Shown here: in pieces, positions 1 through 7,230 of the stretch
How positions within the stretch are numbered: position 1 is the first letter of the stretch
Layout: each line of letters opens with the position of its first letter
DNA from: Lachnospiraceae bacterium
Lineage (GTDB): Bacteria > Bacillota > Clostridia > Lachnospirales > Lachnospiraceae
Assembly: GCA_003520205.1 (NCBI GenBank)
Contig: DOVG01000159.1
Span: 1-11,266 of the forward strand
Length of the DNA: 11,266 nt
Reading direction: 5' to 3'
Notes under the pieces: model-generated
Databases searched by the model: none
Seen by the model: the letters and a program-made list of their open reading frames with translations, nothing else
Told to the model about the DNA's origin: nothing
Program-made: the position numbers and the translations under genes

Positions 1-55
1 ATAAGTCAAAATGCGTTCCTGCTTGCAGGAAAAACTACAATATTGAGGTGATTTT

Positions 56-304
56 ATGCTGGATTCTACAGACAAACTAAGAAAGAAAGAGCCCTGCAGG
101 ATATGTGGGAGTAAGACAATTGAATTCAAACAGAATATAGTGCAGATGTATGATTCAGGAAGAGATAAAATGACAGTCTACTGTTACTGTACCAGATGTG
201 GACATAAAGGCCCTGAATATACTGACAGATTCCGTGATATGGATGAGGCGAGAGATAAAGCGTATCTGTTCTGGAATAGAGATGCAGAGGGAAAACTTGT
301 GTGA
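56..304 (+). CDS. Small Lar-like zinc-ribbon protein (82 aa)
   Basis: This is a small, probably cytoplasmic protein with a predicted zinc ribbon. Visible are a CxxCG knuckle (Cys14, Cys17, Gly18), a second Cys group (Cys43, Cys45, Cys48, Gly49) followed by G-P at 52-53, and a C-terminal A...A...WNRD segment ending at residues 73-76. That layout, CxxCG, then CxxCGxxGP, then an Ala-rich helix ending WN-R, is the pattern of the Lar restriction-alleviation family (Lar_restr_allev), which is common in phages and prophages. The family's founding member modulates type I restriction, but many homologues are uncharacterised, so anti-restriction activity here is only inferred. The ATG at 56 has a GAGGTG ribosome site at 45-50 with 5-base spacing. 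The gene sits 63 bases before the dnaX start and may or may not be co-transcribed with it. There are no signs of decay. It could instead be a generic zinc-ribbon protein. Confidence 0.75.
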   Translation: MLDSTDKLRKKEPCRICGSKTIEFKQNIVQMYDSGRDKMTVYCYCTRCGHKGPEYTDRFRDMDEARDKAYLFWNRDAEGKLV

Positions 305-325
305 AATTCCTTGTCATGTTAAAAT
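297..325 (+). promoter_or_regulatory. Possible promoter for the dnaX operon
   Basis: A TGTTAAAAT extended -10 element lies at 317-325, with -10 hexamer TAAAAT at 320-325. A weak -35-like TTGTGT at 297-302 is 17 bases upstream and overlaps the stop codon of the preceding small gene. It would give a leader of roughly 35-40 bases before the dnaX ATG at 368. The 63-base gap leaves room for it. In AT-rich DNA such matches arise by chance, so this is tentative. Confidence 0.3.
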
Positions 326-367
326 AAAAGTTAGGTTTTAAGGATAAAAGAAGAGGAATTAGTGTAT

Positions 368-2140
368 ATGTCTTACATAGCATTATATAGAAAGTTTCGA
401 CCTGACAGCTTCGATGAGGTAAAAGGACAGGAGCATATAGTTACAACATTACAGAATCAGTTGAGGGCTGGAAGAGTAGGTCATGCTTACCTTTTCTGTG
501 GTACCAGAGGTACAGGTAAGACTACCATGGCAAAGCTTCTTGCAAAAACTGTTAATTGCGAGAATCCCACGGAGAATGGTCCATGTGGAAAGTGTCCAAG
601 CTGTAAGGCTATAGCGGATGGCAGTTCTCTAAATGTAATCGAGATAGATGCAGCTTCAAACAATGGTGTTGATAATATACGTCAGATAAATGAAGCGGTT
701 CAGTATTCACCGGCTCAGGGTAAATATCTGGTTTATATAATCGATGAGGTGCATATGCTTTCAGCTGGTGCTTATAATGCACTGCTTAAAACTCTTGAAG
801 AACCACCTGAATATGTTATATTTATTCTTGCTACGACGGACGAGCATAAGCTTCCGGTTACAATAAAGTCCAGGTGTCAGAGATATGATTTTCATCGTAT
901 ACCTTTGGAGACTATAACAGACAGGCTGGTTGAGATAGTTGACAGGGAGGGCGGAGACGCAACCCGTGACGCATTAAAATTCATAGCAAGAACAGCTGAT
1001 GGTTCCATGAGAGATGCTCTTTCCATACTGGATGAGTGTATGTCGGCAAGTCTTGGAAGTACTCTGGACAGAGAAAGTGTGCTTAAGACTATAGGTGCTG
1101 TATCAGTTGATATATATATCGAACTTGTTAAAAGTATAAAAAGTGATGACGCGCTCAGGGTTCTGGATATAATTAATGAGTCCATTTATAATGGTAAGGA
1201 CCTTACAAAATTTGTAGATGACTTTACCTGGTTTATGAGAAATGTACTCTTCCTGAAGCTGTCTCCAGGTATATCAAAAGAACTGGATATGACGGAGGAA
1301 AATGCAGAAGAGCTGATTGAACTGGGAAAGGCATTTAGTGCAGAAACACTTACAAGATATCTGAATATTCTGCAGGAACTTTGTTCTGACATAAGAGCAT
1401 CTTCGGTTAAGAGAGTAACTCTTGAGATGGCGCTGATTAGAATGATGAGACCTGAATCAGATACAGATCTGAGTTCAGTCATAGGAAGAATTGAGAGACT
1501 GGAATCAGCCGGAGTGGGTGCTGGACAGGTTGTGGCTCAGCCAGAGTCAGTTGCTATAAGTTCAGATACTGAATCAAGTGCATCTGGTGGCCAGAGCAGG
1601 GCAGGAACAGGAATCAGTGATAGTGAGATACAGGATTTGATAAAGAATCTGGTTCACAAGGAGATTGAAGCAAGAATCGGTGATGGTACATTTGATAATG
1701 CCAAACCCCATGTGGATAAGAAGAAGCAAAGTGATATAGTGCTGAAGAATATAAGGGAGAAGTTTCCTCCTGCAACAGCAGATGATATCATGGACCTTGC
1801 CAGGAAATGGTATAGGGATATCGTTCCTAAGTTGTCCGGTTTAAAGAAAGAATATGCCAATCAGATAAGTGTGGAGCCTTCTCCGGAGTATCAGCTGGAG
1901 GGACCTGCAAGACTTAGAATCATCTTTGATGAAAATGATAAGGAAAATAACCGGTATATATATTTTACGATTGATAAAAACAGATCAGAATTTGCAGATG
2001 AGTTATCTCAGATCATAGGTAAGAATGTAGAGCTGGAGGTAGTGACCAGAAAGGGCGTTAAGGATACGCTGGATAAGGATTCATTTGCATTTGATAAGAT
2101 AGATTTTGATAATATCAAATTTATAGATTCAGAAGAATAA
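368..2140 (+). CDS. dnaX: DNA polymerase III subunit gamma/tau
   Basis: This is the ATPase subunit of the clamp loader, which opens the beta sliding clamp and couples it to the replicative polymerase. From the ATG at 368 it is 590 residues and starts MSYIALYRKFRP, the family signature. Visible motifs are Walker A GTRGTGKT (45-52), zinc-binding Cys64, Cys73, Cys76 and Cys79, Walker B ending DEVH (126-129), sensor-1 ATTD (155-158), the SRC arginine-finger motif (168-170) and sensor-2 GSMRDA (212-217). A Ser/Gly-rich linker from about 382 to 420 separates the AAA+/collar part from a C-terminal domain. An in-frame GTG at 362 lies only 3 bases after the GAGGAA ribosome site (353-358), while the ATG at 368 is 9 bases away and matches family starts, so 368 is chosen. 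It is the first gene of the conserved dnaX-ybaB-recR cluster. No convincing A AAA AAG-type slippery site for a short gamma form was seen. Confidence 0.97.
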   Translation: MSYIALYRKFRPDSFDEVKGQEHIVTTLQNQLRAGRVGHAYLFCGTRGTGKTTMAKLLAKTVNCENPTENGPCGKCPSCKAIADGSSLNVIEIDAASNNGVDNIRQINEAVQYSPAQGKYLVYIIDEVHMLSAGAYNALLKTLEEPPEYVIFILATTDEHKLPVTIKSRCQRYDFHRIPLETITDRLVEIVDREGGDATRDALKFIARTADGSMRDALSILDECMSASLGSTLDRESVLKTIGAVSVDIYIELVKSIKSDDALRVLDIINESIYNGKDLTKFVDDFTWFMRNVLFLKLSPGISKELDMTEENAEELIELGKAFSAETLTRYLNILQELCSDIRASSVKRVTLEMALIRMMRPESDTDLSSVIGRIERLESAGVGAGQVVAQPESVAISSDTESSASGGQSRAGTGISDSEIQDLIKNLVHKEIEARIGDGTFDNAKPHVDKKKQSDIVLKNIREKFPPATADDIMDLARKWYRDIVPKLSGLKKEYANQISVEPSPEYQLEGPARLRIIFDENDKENNRYIYFTIDKNRSEFADELSQIIGKNVELEVVTRKGVKDTLDKDSFAFDKIDFDNIKFIDSEE

Positions 2141-2166
2141 TTAAAAGATTTAAGGAGGAAGAATTA

Positions 2167-2520
2167 ATGGCAAAGCGTGGTGGATATCCGGGAGGTATGA
2201 TGCCTGGAAATATGAATAACCTTATGAAGCAGGCTCAGAAGATGCAGAAGCAGATGGAGCAGACTCAGGCTGAACTCGAGGAGAAGGAGTACGAAGCAAC
2301 AAGTGGTGGCGGAGTTGTTAAGGTTAAGATAAACGGCCACAAGGAGATAACTGATATCACTATAGCTGAAGAGGTTGTAGATCCTGATGATATCGAGATG
2401 CTTCAGGACCTTATAATGGCTGCTGTTAATGAGGCTATACGTGCTCAGGCTGATGATGAGAAAGAGCAGCTTGGTAAGATAACTGGAGGAATGGGCGGAG
2501 GATTTGGAGGTCTGTTCTAG
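2167..2520 (+). CDS. ybaB: YbaB/EbfC family nucleoid-associated protein
   Basis: This is a small DNA-binding protein of the YbaB/EbfC family (YaaK in Bacillus). The family forms homodimers and acts as a nucleoid-associated factor, and it is almost always encoded between dnaX and recR, as here. The 117 residues show a Gly/Met-rich N-terminus, a long Gln/Met/Lys helix (about 15-42), the family core SGGGVVKVKINGHKEI (46-61), a VVDPDDIEML segment (70-79) and a second helix with AAVNEAI (85-91). It ends in a Gly-rich GGMGGGFGGLF tail (107-117), slightly longer than in many homologues. The start is clear: AAGGAGG at 2152-2158, 8 bases before the ATG. It lies 26 bases after dnaX, and its stop is one base before the recR start, so it is co-transcribed. 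The final Gly codons also form the recR ribosome site. Confidence 0.95.
   Translation: MAKRGGYPGGMMPGNMNNLMKQAQKMQKQMEQTQAELEEKEYEATSGGGVVKVKINGHKEITDITIAEEVVDPDDIEMLQDLIMAAVNEAIRAQADDEKEQLGKITGGMGGGFGGLF
2506..2510 (+). promoter_or_regulatory. recR ribosome binding site inside ybaB
   Basis: GGAGG at 2506-2510 lies within the last ybaB codons (the Gly-Gly of the GGLF tail), 11 bases before the recR ATG at 2522. The ybaB stop TAG occupies 2518-2520. An in-frame TTG at 2504 would start inside this motif with no ribosome site of its own, and it would add residues not found in the family. The arrangement supports the 2522 start and translational coupling of recR to ybaB. Confidence 0.75.
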
Positions 2521-2521
2521 T

Positions 2522-3118
2522 ATGAATATATATGGCGGTGAAGTAAATCGTCTCATAGAAGAGCTGAGTCATCTTCCGGGAATTGGTTCGAGAAGTGCAC
2601 AGAGACTTGCATTTTATATAATCAATATGCCGGAAGAAAGGGCTGAAGCTCTTTCCAGTGCAATCTTAAATGCTAAAAAGAAAATAAAATATTGCAAAGA
2701 ATGTTATACCATTACGGATAACGAGCTGTGTCCTATATGTTCAGCTCCGGGGAGGGATCATAAAACTATCATGGTAGTAGAGTCACCCCGGGATATGGCA
2801 GCTTATGAAAGAACCGGTAAGTATGAAGGAGTCTATCATGTGCTGCATGGGGTTATAAATCCCAGTCAGGGGATTGGTCCTGAAGAAATCAAGCTGAAGG
2901 AGCTTCTGATAAGGCTCAGGGGAGACGTAGATGAGATAATTATAGCAACGAATTCAAGTGTTGAGGGGGAGGCGACTGCTATGTATATCTCTAAGCTTGT
3001 TAAACCGGCAGGTATTAAAGTTACTCGAATAGCCAGTGGTGTTCCGGTAGGTGGTGATCTGGAGGTTACGGATGAAGTCACACTTATGAGGGCACTGGAT
3101 GGCAGAGTAGAATTATAG
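2522..3118 (+). CDS. recR: Recombination mediator protein RecR
   Basis: RecR acts with RecO and RecF to load RecA on SSB-coated gaps during recombinational repair. The 198-residue length is the family norm. In order it shows a helix-hairpin-helix region with LPGIGSRSAQRLA (18-30), a four-cysteine zinc finger (Cys58, Cys61, Cys70, Cys73), and a Toprim domain. The Toprim domain starts at VVESPRDM (85-92, with Glu87) and contains HVLHGVINPSQGIGPE (106-121) and ATNSSVEGEATAMYI (142-156). The family-typical GVPVGGDLE and RALDGR follow near the C-terminus. The Asn-Ser-Ser at 144-146 replaces the DPDV or NPTV versions seen in Bacillus and E. coli; this looks like lineage variation, not damage. The start at ATG 2522 gives the normal N-terminus MNIYGGEVNRLIEEL. 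It overlaps nothing but depends on a ribosome site inside ybaB. A strong AGGAGG immediately after its stop leads into the next gene. Confidence 0.97.
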   Translation: MNIYGGEVNRLIEELSHLPGIGSRSAQRLAFYIINMPEERAEALSSAILNAKKKIKYCKECYTITDNELCPICSAPGRDHKTIMVVESPRDMAAYERTGKYEGVYHVLHGVINPSQGIGPEEIKLKELLIRLRGDVDEIIIATNSSVEGEATAMYISKLVKPAGIKVTRIASGVPVGGDLEVTDEVTLMRALDGRVEL

Positions 3119-3132
3119 AGGAGGTATATGCG

Positions 3133-4209
3133 ATGAAGAAAATAGGGATTTTGACCAGTGGTGGAGATTGTCAGGCACTTAACCCGACTATGAGAGGTGT
3201 AGTAAAGGGCATGGAGAATCTGTTCAAGGATGTAGAGATATACGGATTCCTTGAGGGATATAAGGGGATGATCTATGGCAATTATAAGAAGATGGAACCA
3301 ATGGAGTTCTCCGGACTTCTTGCAAAGGGAGGTACAGTTCTTGGAACATCACGAGTTCCTTTTAAGTATCTTGATACGCCTACCGATGATGGTGTAGAGA
3401 AGGTTCCTGCCATGATCAAGACATATAAGAAGCTTGAACTTGATGGTCTTTTTGTGCTCGGTGGAAATGGATCACAGAAAACTGCTTACAGGCTTTATCA
3501 GGAAGGCTTAAATGTTATCGGACTTCCCAAGACGATAGACAATGATATCTGGGGAACTGATGTTACATTTGGATTCCAGAGTGCTATAGATGTGGCAACT
3601 CATGCAATTGACTGTATATATACTACAGCTGAATCACATAACAGAGTATTTGTCATAGAGACTATGGGACATAAGGTTGGATGGATAACTCTTTATGCCG
3701 GAGTAGCTGGTGGAGCAGATGTCATACTTCTTCCAGAGATTCCTTATGACATGAAGAAGGTTTATAAGACTATAGAGAAACGTAAGAAAATGGGAAAGAA
3801 ATTTGCCATTATCGTTGTTGCAGAAGGAGCTATCTCGAAGGAAATTGCAAAGCTTCCTAAGAAGGAGAAAAAGGCAGCTCTGGCTGATAAGAAATATCCT
3901 TCTATAGCTTATGAGATAGCAGATGACATTCAGAATATGTACCCTAATACAGAGGTAAGAGTTGCTGTTCCGGGACATACACAGAGAGGTGGAAATCCGG
4001 ATGCATATGACAGAGTTCTGTCAAGCCGTTTTGGTGCAAAGGCTGCAGAGCTTTTCAAAGAAAAAGATTTTGGTAAACTTGTAGTATTTAAGAATAATGA
4101 AGTGACAGCTATTCCTATGGAGGAGTCTGCAGGAAAGCTTAAGTATGTAGATCCTGATGATCAGCTTATTCAGGAGGCTAAGACGCTTGGAATTTCATTC
4201 GGTGATTAA
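3133..4209 (+). CDS. pfkA: 6-phosphofructokinase, mixed-substrate clade
   Basis: This cytoplasmic glycolytic enzyme phosphorylates fructose 6-phosphate to fructose 1,6-bisphosphate. At 358 residues it is longer than E. coli PfkA (320). Visible motifs are the N-terminal TSGGDCQALNPTMRG (8-22), GTSR (71-74, the substrate-binding Arg), GGNGS (110-114), PKTIDND (132-138, with catalytic Asp136), the MGHKVGW segment, VVAEGAI, and PGHTQRGGNPDAYDR near the C-terminus. At the two positions that separate ATP from pyrophosphate users (E. coli 104 and 124) it has Gly113 and Lys133. Gly plus Lys is known for group III ATP-dependent enzymes, whereas pyrophosphate enzymes usually have Asp plus Lys. Asn112 stands where E. 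coli has the Mg-binding Asp103. ATP use is therefore favoured but not proven, and the classical allosteric effector response cannot be assumed. AGGAGG at 3119-3124 is 8 bases before the ATG. The 14-base gap after recR suggests co-transcription. Confidence 0.94.
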   Translation: MKKIGILTSGGDCQALNPTMRGVVKGMENLFKDVEIYGFLEGYKGMIYGNYKKMEPMEFSGLLAKGGTVLGTSRVPFKYLDTPTDDGVEKVPAMIKTYKKLELDGLFVLGGNGSQKTAYRLYQEGLNVIGLPKTIDNDIWGTDVTFGFQSAIDVATHAIDCIYTTAESHNRVFVIETMGHKVGWITLYAGVAGGADVILLPEIPYDMKKVYKTIEKRKKMGKKFAIIVVAEGAISKEIAKLPKKEKKAALADKKYPSIAYEIADDIQNMYPNTEVRVAVPGHTQRGGNPDAYDRVLSSRFGAKAAELFKEKDFGKLVVFKNNEVTAIPMEESAGKLKYVDPDDQLIQEAKTLGISFGD

Positions 4210-4219
4210 TAGGTAGAAG

Positions 4220-6964
4220 ATGTTTAAGAAAACTCTATTCGGGTTGATTCTTTTTATACTGATATTTATTGGCTCAACTCTTTCATTTAACTTCATACAG
4301 AACAGAAACAGGACAACGCGGGCGGTGGAAGGATATAATCCGACCATGGATAAGGCTTATATGCTCTATGAGGGCGAACCTATGAATAGTATGCTTGGAT
4401 ACAAGAATACTATAGATACAAGCCTGTACAGGGATTCTATACTTCCTCTCGATACGTCAAAGGAAATAAGTGTTCTTATAAGTGATAAAGTGGCAAATGG
4501 CGCTGATATCAGATATGAACTCAGGTCTTTTGATGGAAGTAACCTGATAGAAGAAGGCGACTTCAGGTTTATTAAGGATAATAAGAAGAATTATGAGGAA
4601 CTTCTGGGGTCTAACATTTACAGTATGTATCAGACTAATCTCAGGATGAATCTGAATACGGGGACTGAATACAGCTTTGTAATAAAGGCGGTCGGTCAGT
4701 CCGAGACAGTTAATTATTATACACGTGTTGTATATCTCAGTGATTCAAGACTTGATGAGTTTATCCAGTTTGCAGAGAAATTCACAAATGCCGTATTTGA
4801 TACGAATAAGAAGGTAATGGATATGGCTGGTGATAAGAGTTCTATTACTACATTCAATGTATCCGGTGTTCTTGCAGATATGGCCAAAGAAAAGGAAGAG
4901 GCTAAGAAGCAGCGTGTCATAGCATCGACTACGGATGCTATGGCAGGTGTGAGTGATGCGGATCTTTCGATGATATTTGGAAGTCTTGATGCAAACAGCG
5001 AAGTTTATAATAACAGTATATCAAATGTAAATCCCAGTGGTACTCCGGGCTATGTAACGCTTCAGTCCTCGTATGAGGATGTCATCATGAACGGAATAAG
5101 GATGGAGAGACTTGGAAATACTATTCCAAAGGTCAAGGAGCTGACAAGCACCAGCGCTCTTATAGAGATGCGCTATAAAACTATTTCCGAAGATAATGAT
5201 AAGTTAAAAACATATGCTATTTCAGAGTATCTGGCTCTGGATTATGATAATGGTGGAGCGGCTATAAGAGTCAGTGATTACAGAAGATATATTCATCAGG
5301 ATTTTGATTCTGATGGTATTGATTCTGCATCCAATTCGCTTATACTTGGCCTTTCAACTGATGCTGATCCTGAATATATAACCAATAAAGATTCAGATAA
5401 GCTTGCATTTGTGGCTGATAACAGCTTATGGATATATAACAGTGTCAATAGAACATATTCGAGTGTATATGGTACGTCAACTGACGAAGCAGAGATGGAA
5501 CGTACTCCGCAGGAAGGATATAATATTAAACTTCTTTCACTCGATGATGATACGCTTAATTTTGTAGTATATGGAAGAATAAATGAGGGACCGCGTGAGG
5601 GTAGAACAGGCGTTATCCTGTATGAGTATAATATCGCTGATACCACACTGAGGGAACTCAAATTCGTTTCTTCAGATCTGTGTCTTGACGAAATGAAGCT
5701 TTCAGTTGGTAAGCTTGCCTACTATGACAAGAAAGAAAGAGTTTTCTATCTGCTCATAGGTGACAGGATGCTGGCAATAGATGTCTTTTCAGGAAAGACA
5801 AGTGACAGGGTTGAAAGTCTTCCATCCGGTCACGCTGCAGTATCTGATGATATGAAGGTTATTGCTTATCCGGATAATGAAGATCTTACCAAAACAAAAG
5901 AGATTACAATTATAGATTTTGCAAAAAGAACAGAAGTGACCAAAAGCCTGAAGGGGCATAAGCTTCAGCTGATAGGATTTGTTGGAGATGACATCATGTA
6001 TGGGGCTGCTAAAAATGAGAATGTCTCCAGAGGCAAGGATGGAACTCCTAAATTCTTATTTGATTCATTATTTATAGTTCATAGGGATGGAAATGTAGTA
6101 AAAAAATATGAGCGCGATAATATTCTGATATCCAAGGTTAAGATTGAAGGAGACACTATTTATCTTACTAGAAAAGAGGTCAATGAAGAAACCGGAGATA
6201 TCAGTGATGCTCAGGATGACTATATGACATTTCGACCTAAGGAAGATACTGAAACAGTAACTACAGAGATTAATAAAAATGAATTGGGTAATAAGGAGCT
6301 GTACCTGAAATTCCCGATGAGTGTTTATCTGAGATCGGGAAATGAAGAGCTTTTCACAAAGGTTGCTTCAGCCCTTGATACTTCAGAAATAGAATTCAAG
6401 AGTCATGAGGTTGATAAAGCTGCCGCATACATATATGGTCCATCAGGTATAAGAGGAACTGCTGACAGTGTTGGTAAGGCTATAAATGATATATATGATA
6501 ACGGAGGTTTCGTAGTGGATGCCTACGGTTCTATCATGTATAGAGAGAAGATAACAAGACCTTATCTTACAGTAGCGGGAACATTTAACTATAAAGCGGT
6601 TGATAATCCCGAAGACAGCTTCGCGGCATGTAATTACATGTGCCTTCTTGCTGCAGGTGTAAATGCTGATTATGATGAGGTAAAGAATACGAAAGACTTT
6701 ATCAAAAGCTTTGAAATGTATGATGCAAGTGCCAGAGGAATTAATATATCCGGAATACTTCTGGATACAGCAATCAGTTATCTGTCAGATGGAAATCCAT
6801 TTGTAGCAAAAATCGAGAGCGGATATGTGATGGTTGTGAGCTATAATGATGACTTTATCAGATACTATGATCCGCAGCTGGACAAAGAAGTTAAGGTACA
6901 AAGATACCTGTTTATAATTGATTGTGAGGAGCAGGGAAACGAATTTTATACTTATGTAAAGTGA
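4220..6964 (+). CDS. Membrane-anchored extracytoplasmic protein, degenerate C39-like C-terminus
   Basis: I do not recognise the family of this 914-residue protein. A short basic N-terminus (MFKK) and a hydrophobic stretch at about 5-26 without a clear AxA cleavage site suggest an uncleaved signal anchor with the rest outside the membrane. Residues about 80-175 look like a beta-sandwich. A short charged helix with EKEEAKKQR lies near 218-235. Residues about 393-673 contain repeated strand-turn-strand units alternating aromatic/hydrophobic strands with Asp/Gly turns, as in a beta-propeller sensor. The C-terminus (about 795-905) has AACNYMCLLA (Cys804, Cys808), a G-N-P-F-V-A-K strand and GYVMVVSYNDDF (868-879) followed by DP (884-885). 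This resembles C39-like papain folds, but Tyr869 occupies the usual catalytic His position, so a non-enzymatic role is possible. The start at ATG 4220 has only a weak AGGT (4211-4214). It lies 10 bases after the phosphofructokinase gene, so it is probably the last gene of the operon. Confidence 0.85.
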   Translation: MFKKTLFGLILFILIFIGSTLSFNFIQNRNRTTRAVEGYNPTMDKAYMLYEGEPMNSMLGYKNTIDTSLYRDSILPLDTSKEISVLISDKVANGADIRYELRSFDGSNLIEEGDFRFIKDNKKNYEELLGSNIYSMYQTNLRMNLNTGTEYSFVIKAVGQSETVNYYTRVVYLSDSRLDEFIQFAEKFTNAVFDTNKKVMDMAGDKSSITTFNVSGVLADMAKEKEEAKKQRVIASTTDAMAGVSDADLSMIFGSLDANSEVYNNSISNVNPSGTPGYVTLQSSYEDVIMNGIRMERLGNTIPKVKELTSTSALIEMRYKTISEDNDKLKTYAISEYLALDYDNGGAAIRVSDYRRYIHQDFDSDGIDSASNSLILGLSTDADPEYITNKDSDKLAFVADNSLWIYNSVNRTYSSVYGTSTDEAEMERTPQEGYNIKLLSLDDDTLNFVVYGRINEGPREGRTGVILYEYNIADTTLRELKFVSSDLCLDEMKLSVGKLAYYDKKERVFYLLIGDRMLAIDVFSGKTSDRVESLPSGHAAVSDDMKVIAYPDNEDLTKTKEITIIDFAKRTEVTKSLKGHKLQLIGFVGDDIMYGAAKNENVSRGKDGTPKFLFDSLFIVHRDGNVVKKYERDNILISKVKIEGDTIYLTRKEVNEETGDISDAQDDYMTFRPKEDTETVTTEINKNELGNKELYLKFPMSVYLRSGNEELFTKVASALDTSEIEFKSHEVDKAAAYIYGPSGIRGTADSVGKAINDIYDNGGFVVDAYGSIMYREKITRPYLTVAGTFNYKAVDNPEDSFAACNYMCLLAAGVNADYDEVKNTKDFIKSFEMYDASARGINISGILLDTAISYLSDGNPFVAKIESGYVMVVSYNDDFIRYYDPQLDKEVKVQRYLFIIDCEEQGNEFYTYVK

Positions 6965-6985
6965 TGAAGTATATTGATAAAAAAT

Positions 6986-7012
6986 TGAAGAAATAACTTC
7001 ATTATTTCTTCA
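6986..7012. repeat. AT-rich perfect 11-bp inverted repeat
   Basis: The arms TGAAGAAATAA (6986-6996) and TTATTTCTTCA (7002-7012) are perfect reverse complements around a 5-base loop. It begins 22 bases after the stop of the 914-residue protein gene. It lacks a following T run on the + strand. On the - strand it would be followed by a T-rich stretch (complement of 6979-6985), but no - strand gene is seen. It could stabilise the 3' end of the operon transcript, act as an auxiliary weak terminator, or bind a protein dimer. Confidence 0.5.
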
Positions 7013-7103
7013 CAATTACAACAAAGGTTCTTCATAATTAATTGTTATATTAAAGATGTTCCAAATGAAGGATTCTATACCTTCCCCCACATTTTTTCAT
7101 ACT

Positions 7104-7129
7104 AGGAAGCCGCCGAGAGGCGGCTTTCT
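7104..7129 (+). terminator. Rho-independent-type terminator of the upstream operon
   Basis: An 11-bp stem (7104-7114 with 7119-7129, one G-U pair, GC-rich core AAGCCGCC/GGCGGCTT) closes a GAGA tetraloop of the GNRA type. The T-rich sequence CTTTCTTAGTTTATG follows the core. It lies 140 bases after the last operon stop and before the next promoter, the expected place for transcription to end. The T tract is interrupted, so efficiency may be moderate. Confidence 0.8.
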
Positions 7130-7174
7130 TAGTTTATGTTCCGTTTTTAATGAGTGAATACACCATGACTTAAA

Positions 7175-7230
7175 TTGGCAATGACATTTTGAGTCAATAT
7201 ATATAATAAAATAATGCCTTTTGTTATAAT
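7175..7230 (+). promoter_or_regulatory. Promoter region of the surface-protein gene
   Basis: Two overlapping sigma-A-type options are visible. TTGGCA (7175-7180) and TATATA (7198-7203) are separated by 17 bases. A perfect extended -10, TGTTATAAT (7222-7230), has only a weak -35 but the strongest -10 in the gap. The second would start transcription near 7237 and give a leader of about 64 bases before ATG 7301. Which one is used cannot be decided by reading. Confidence 0.5.

Noticed and set aside
16..31. Short inverted repeat TTCCTG/CAGGAA at the left edge as a terminator of an upstream gene
   Set aside because: Only 6 bp with a 4-base loop and no T tract after it on the + strand. The upstream sequence is outside the window, so neither a terminator nor an upstream gene can be supported.
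1..51. Possible C-terminal tail of an upstream gene (frame open from base 1 to TGA at 49-51)
   Set aside because: Only 16 codons with no recognisable family sequence, and another frame is open over the same stretch, so it cannot be told from chance.
1129..1150. A-rich AAAAGTATAAAAAGT stretch in dnaX as a programmed frameshift site for a gamma form
   Set aside because: It does not fit the X XXY YYZ slippery pattern in the reading frame, and no stem-loop or upstream Shine-Dalgarno-like stimulator was seen.
2164..2556. Antisense reading frame of 130 codons opposite ybaB
   Set aside because: It lies opposite a clear family protein, has no recognisable protein features and no ribosome site; it is a by-product of the codon use of ybaB.
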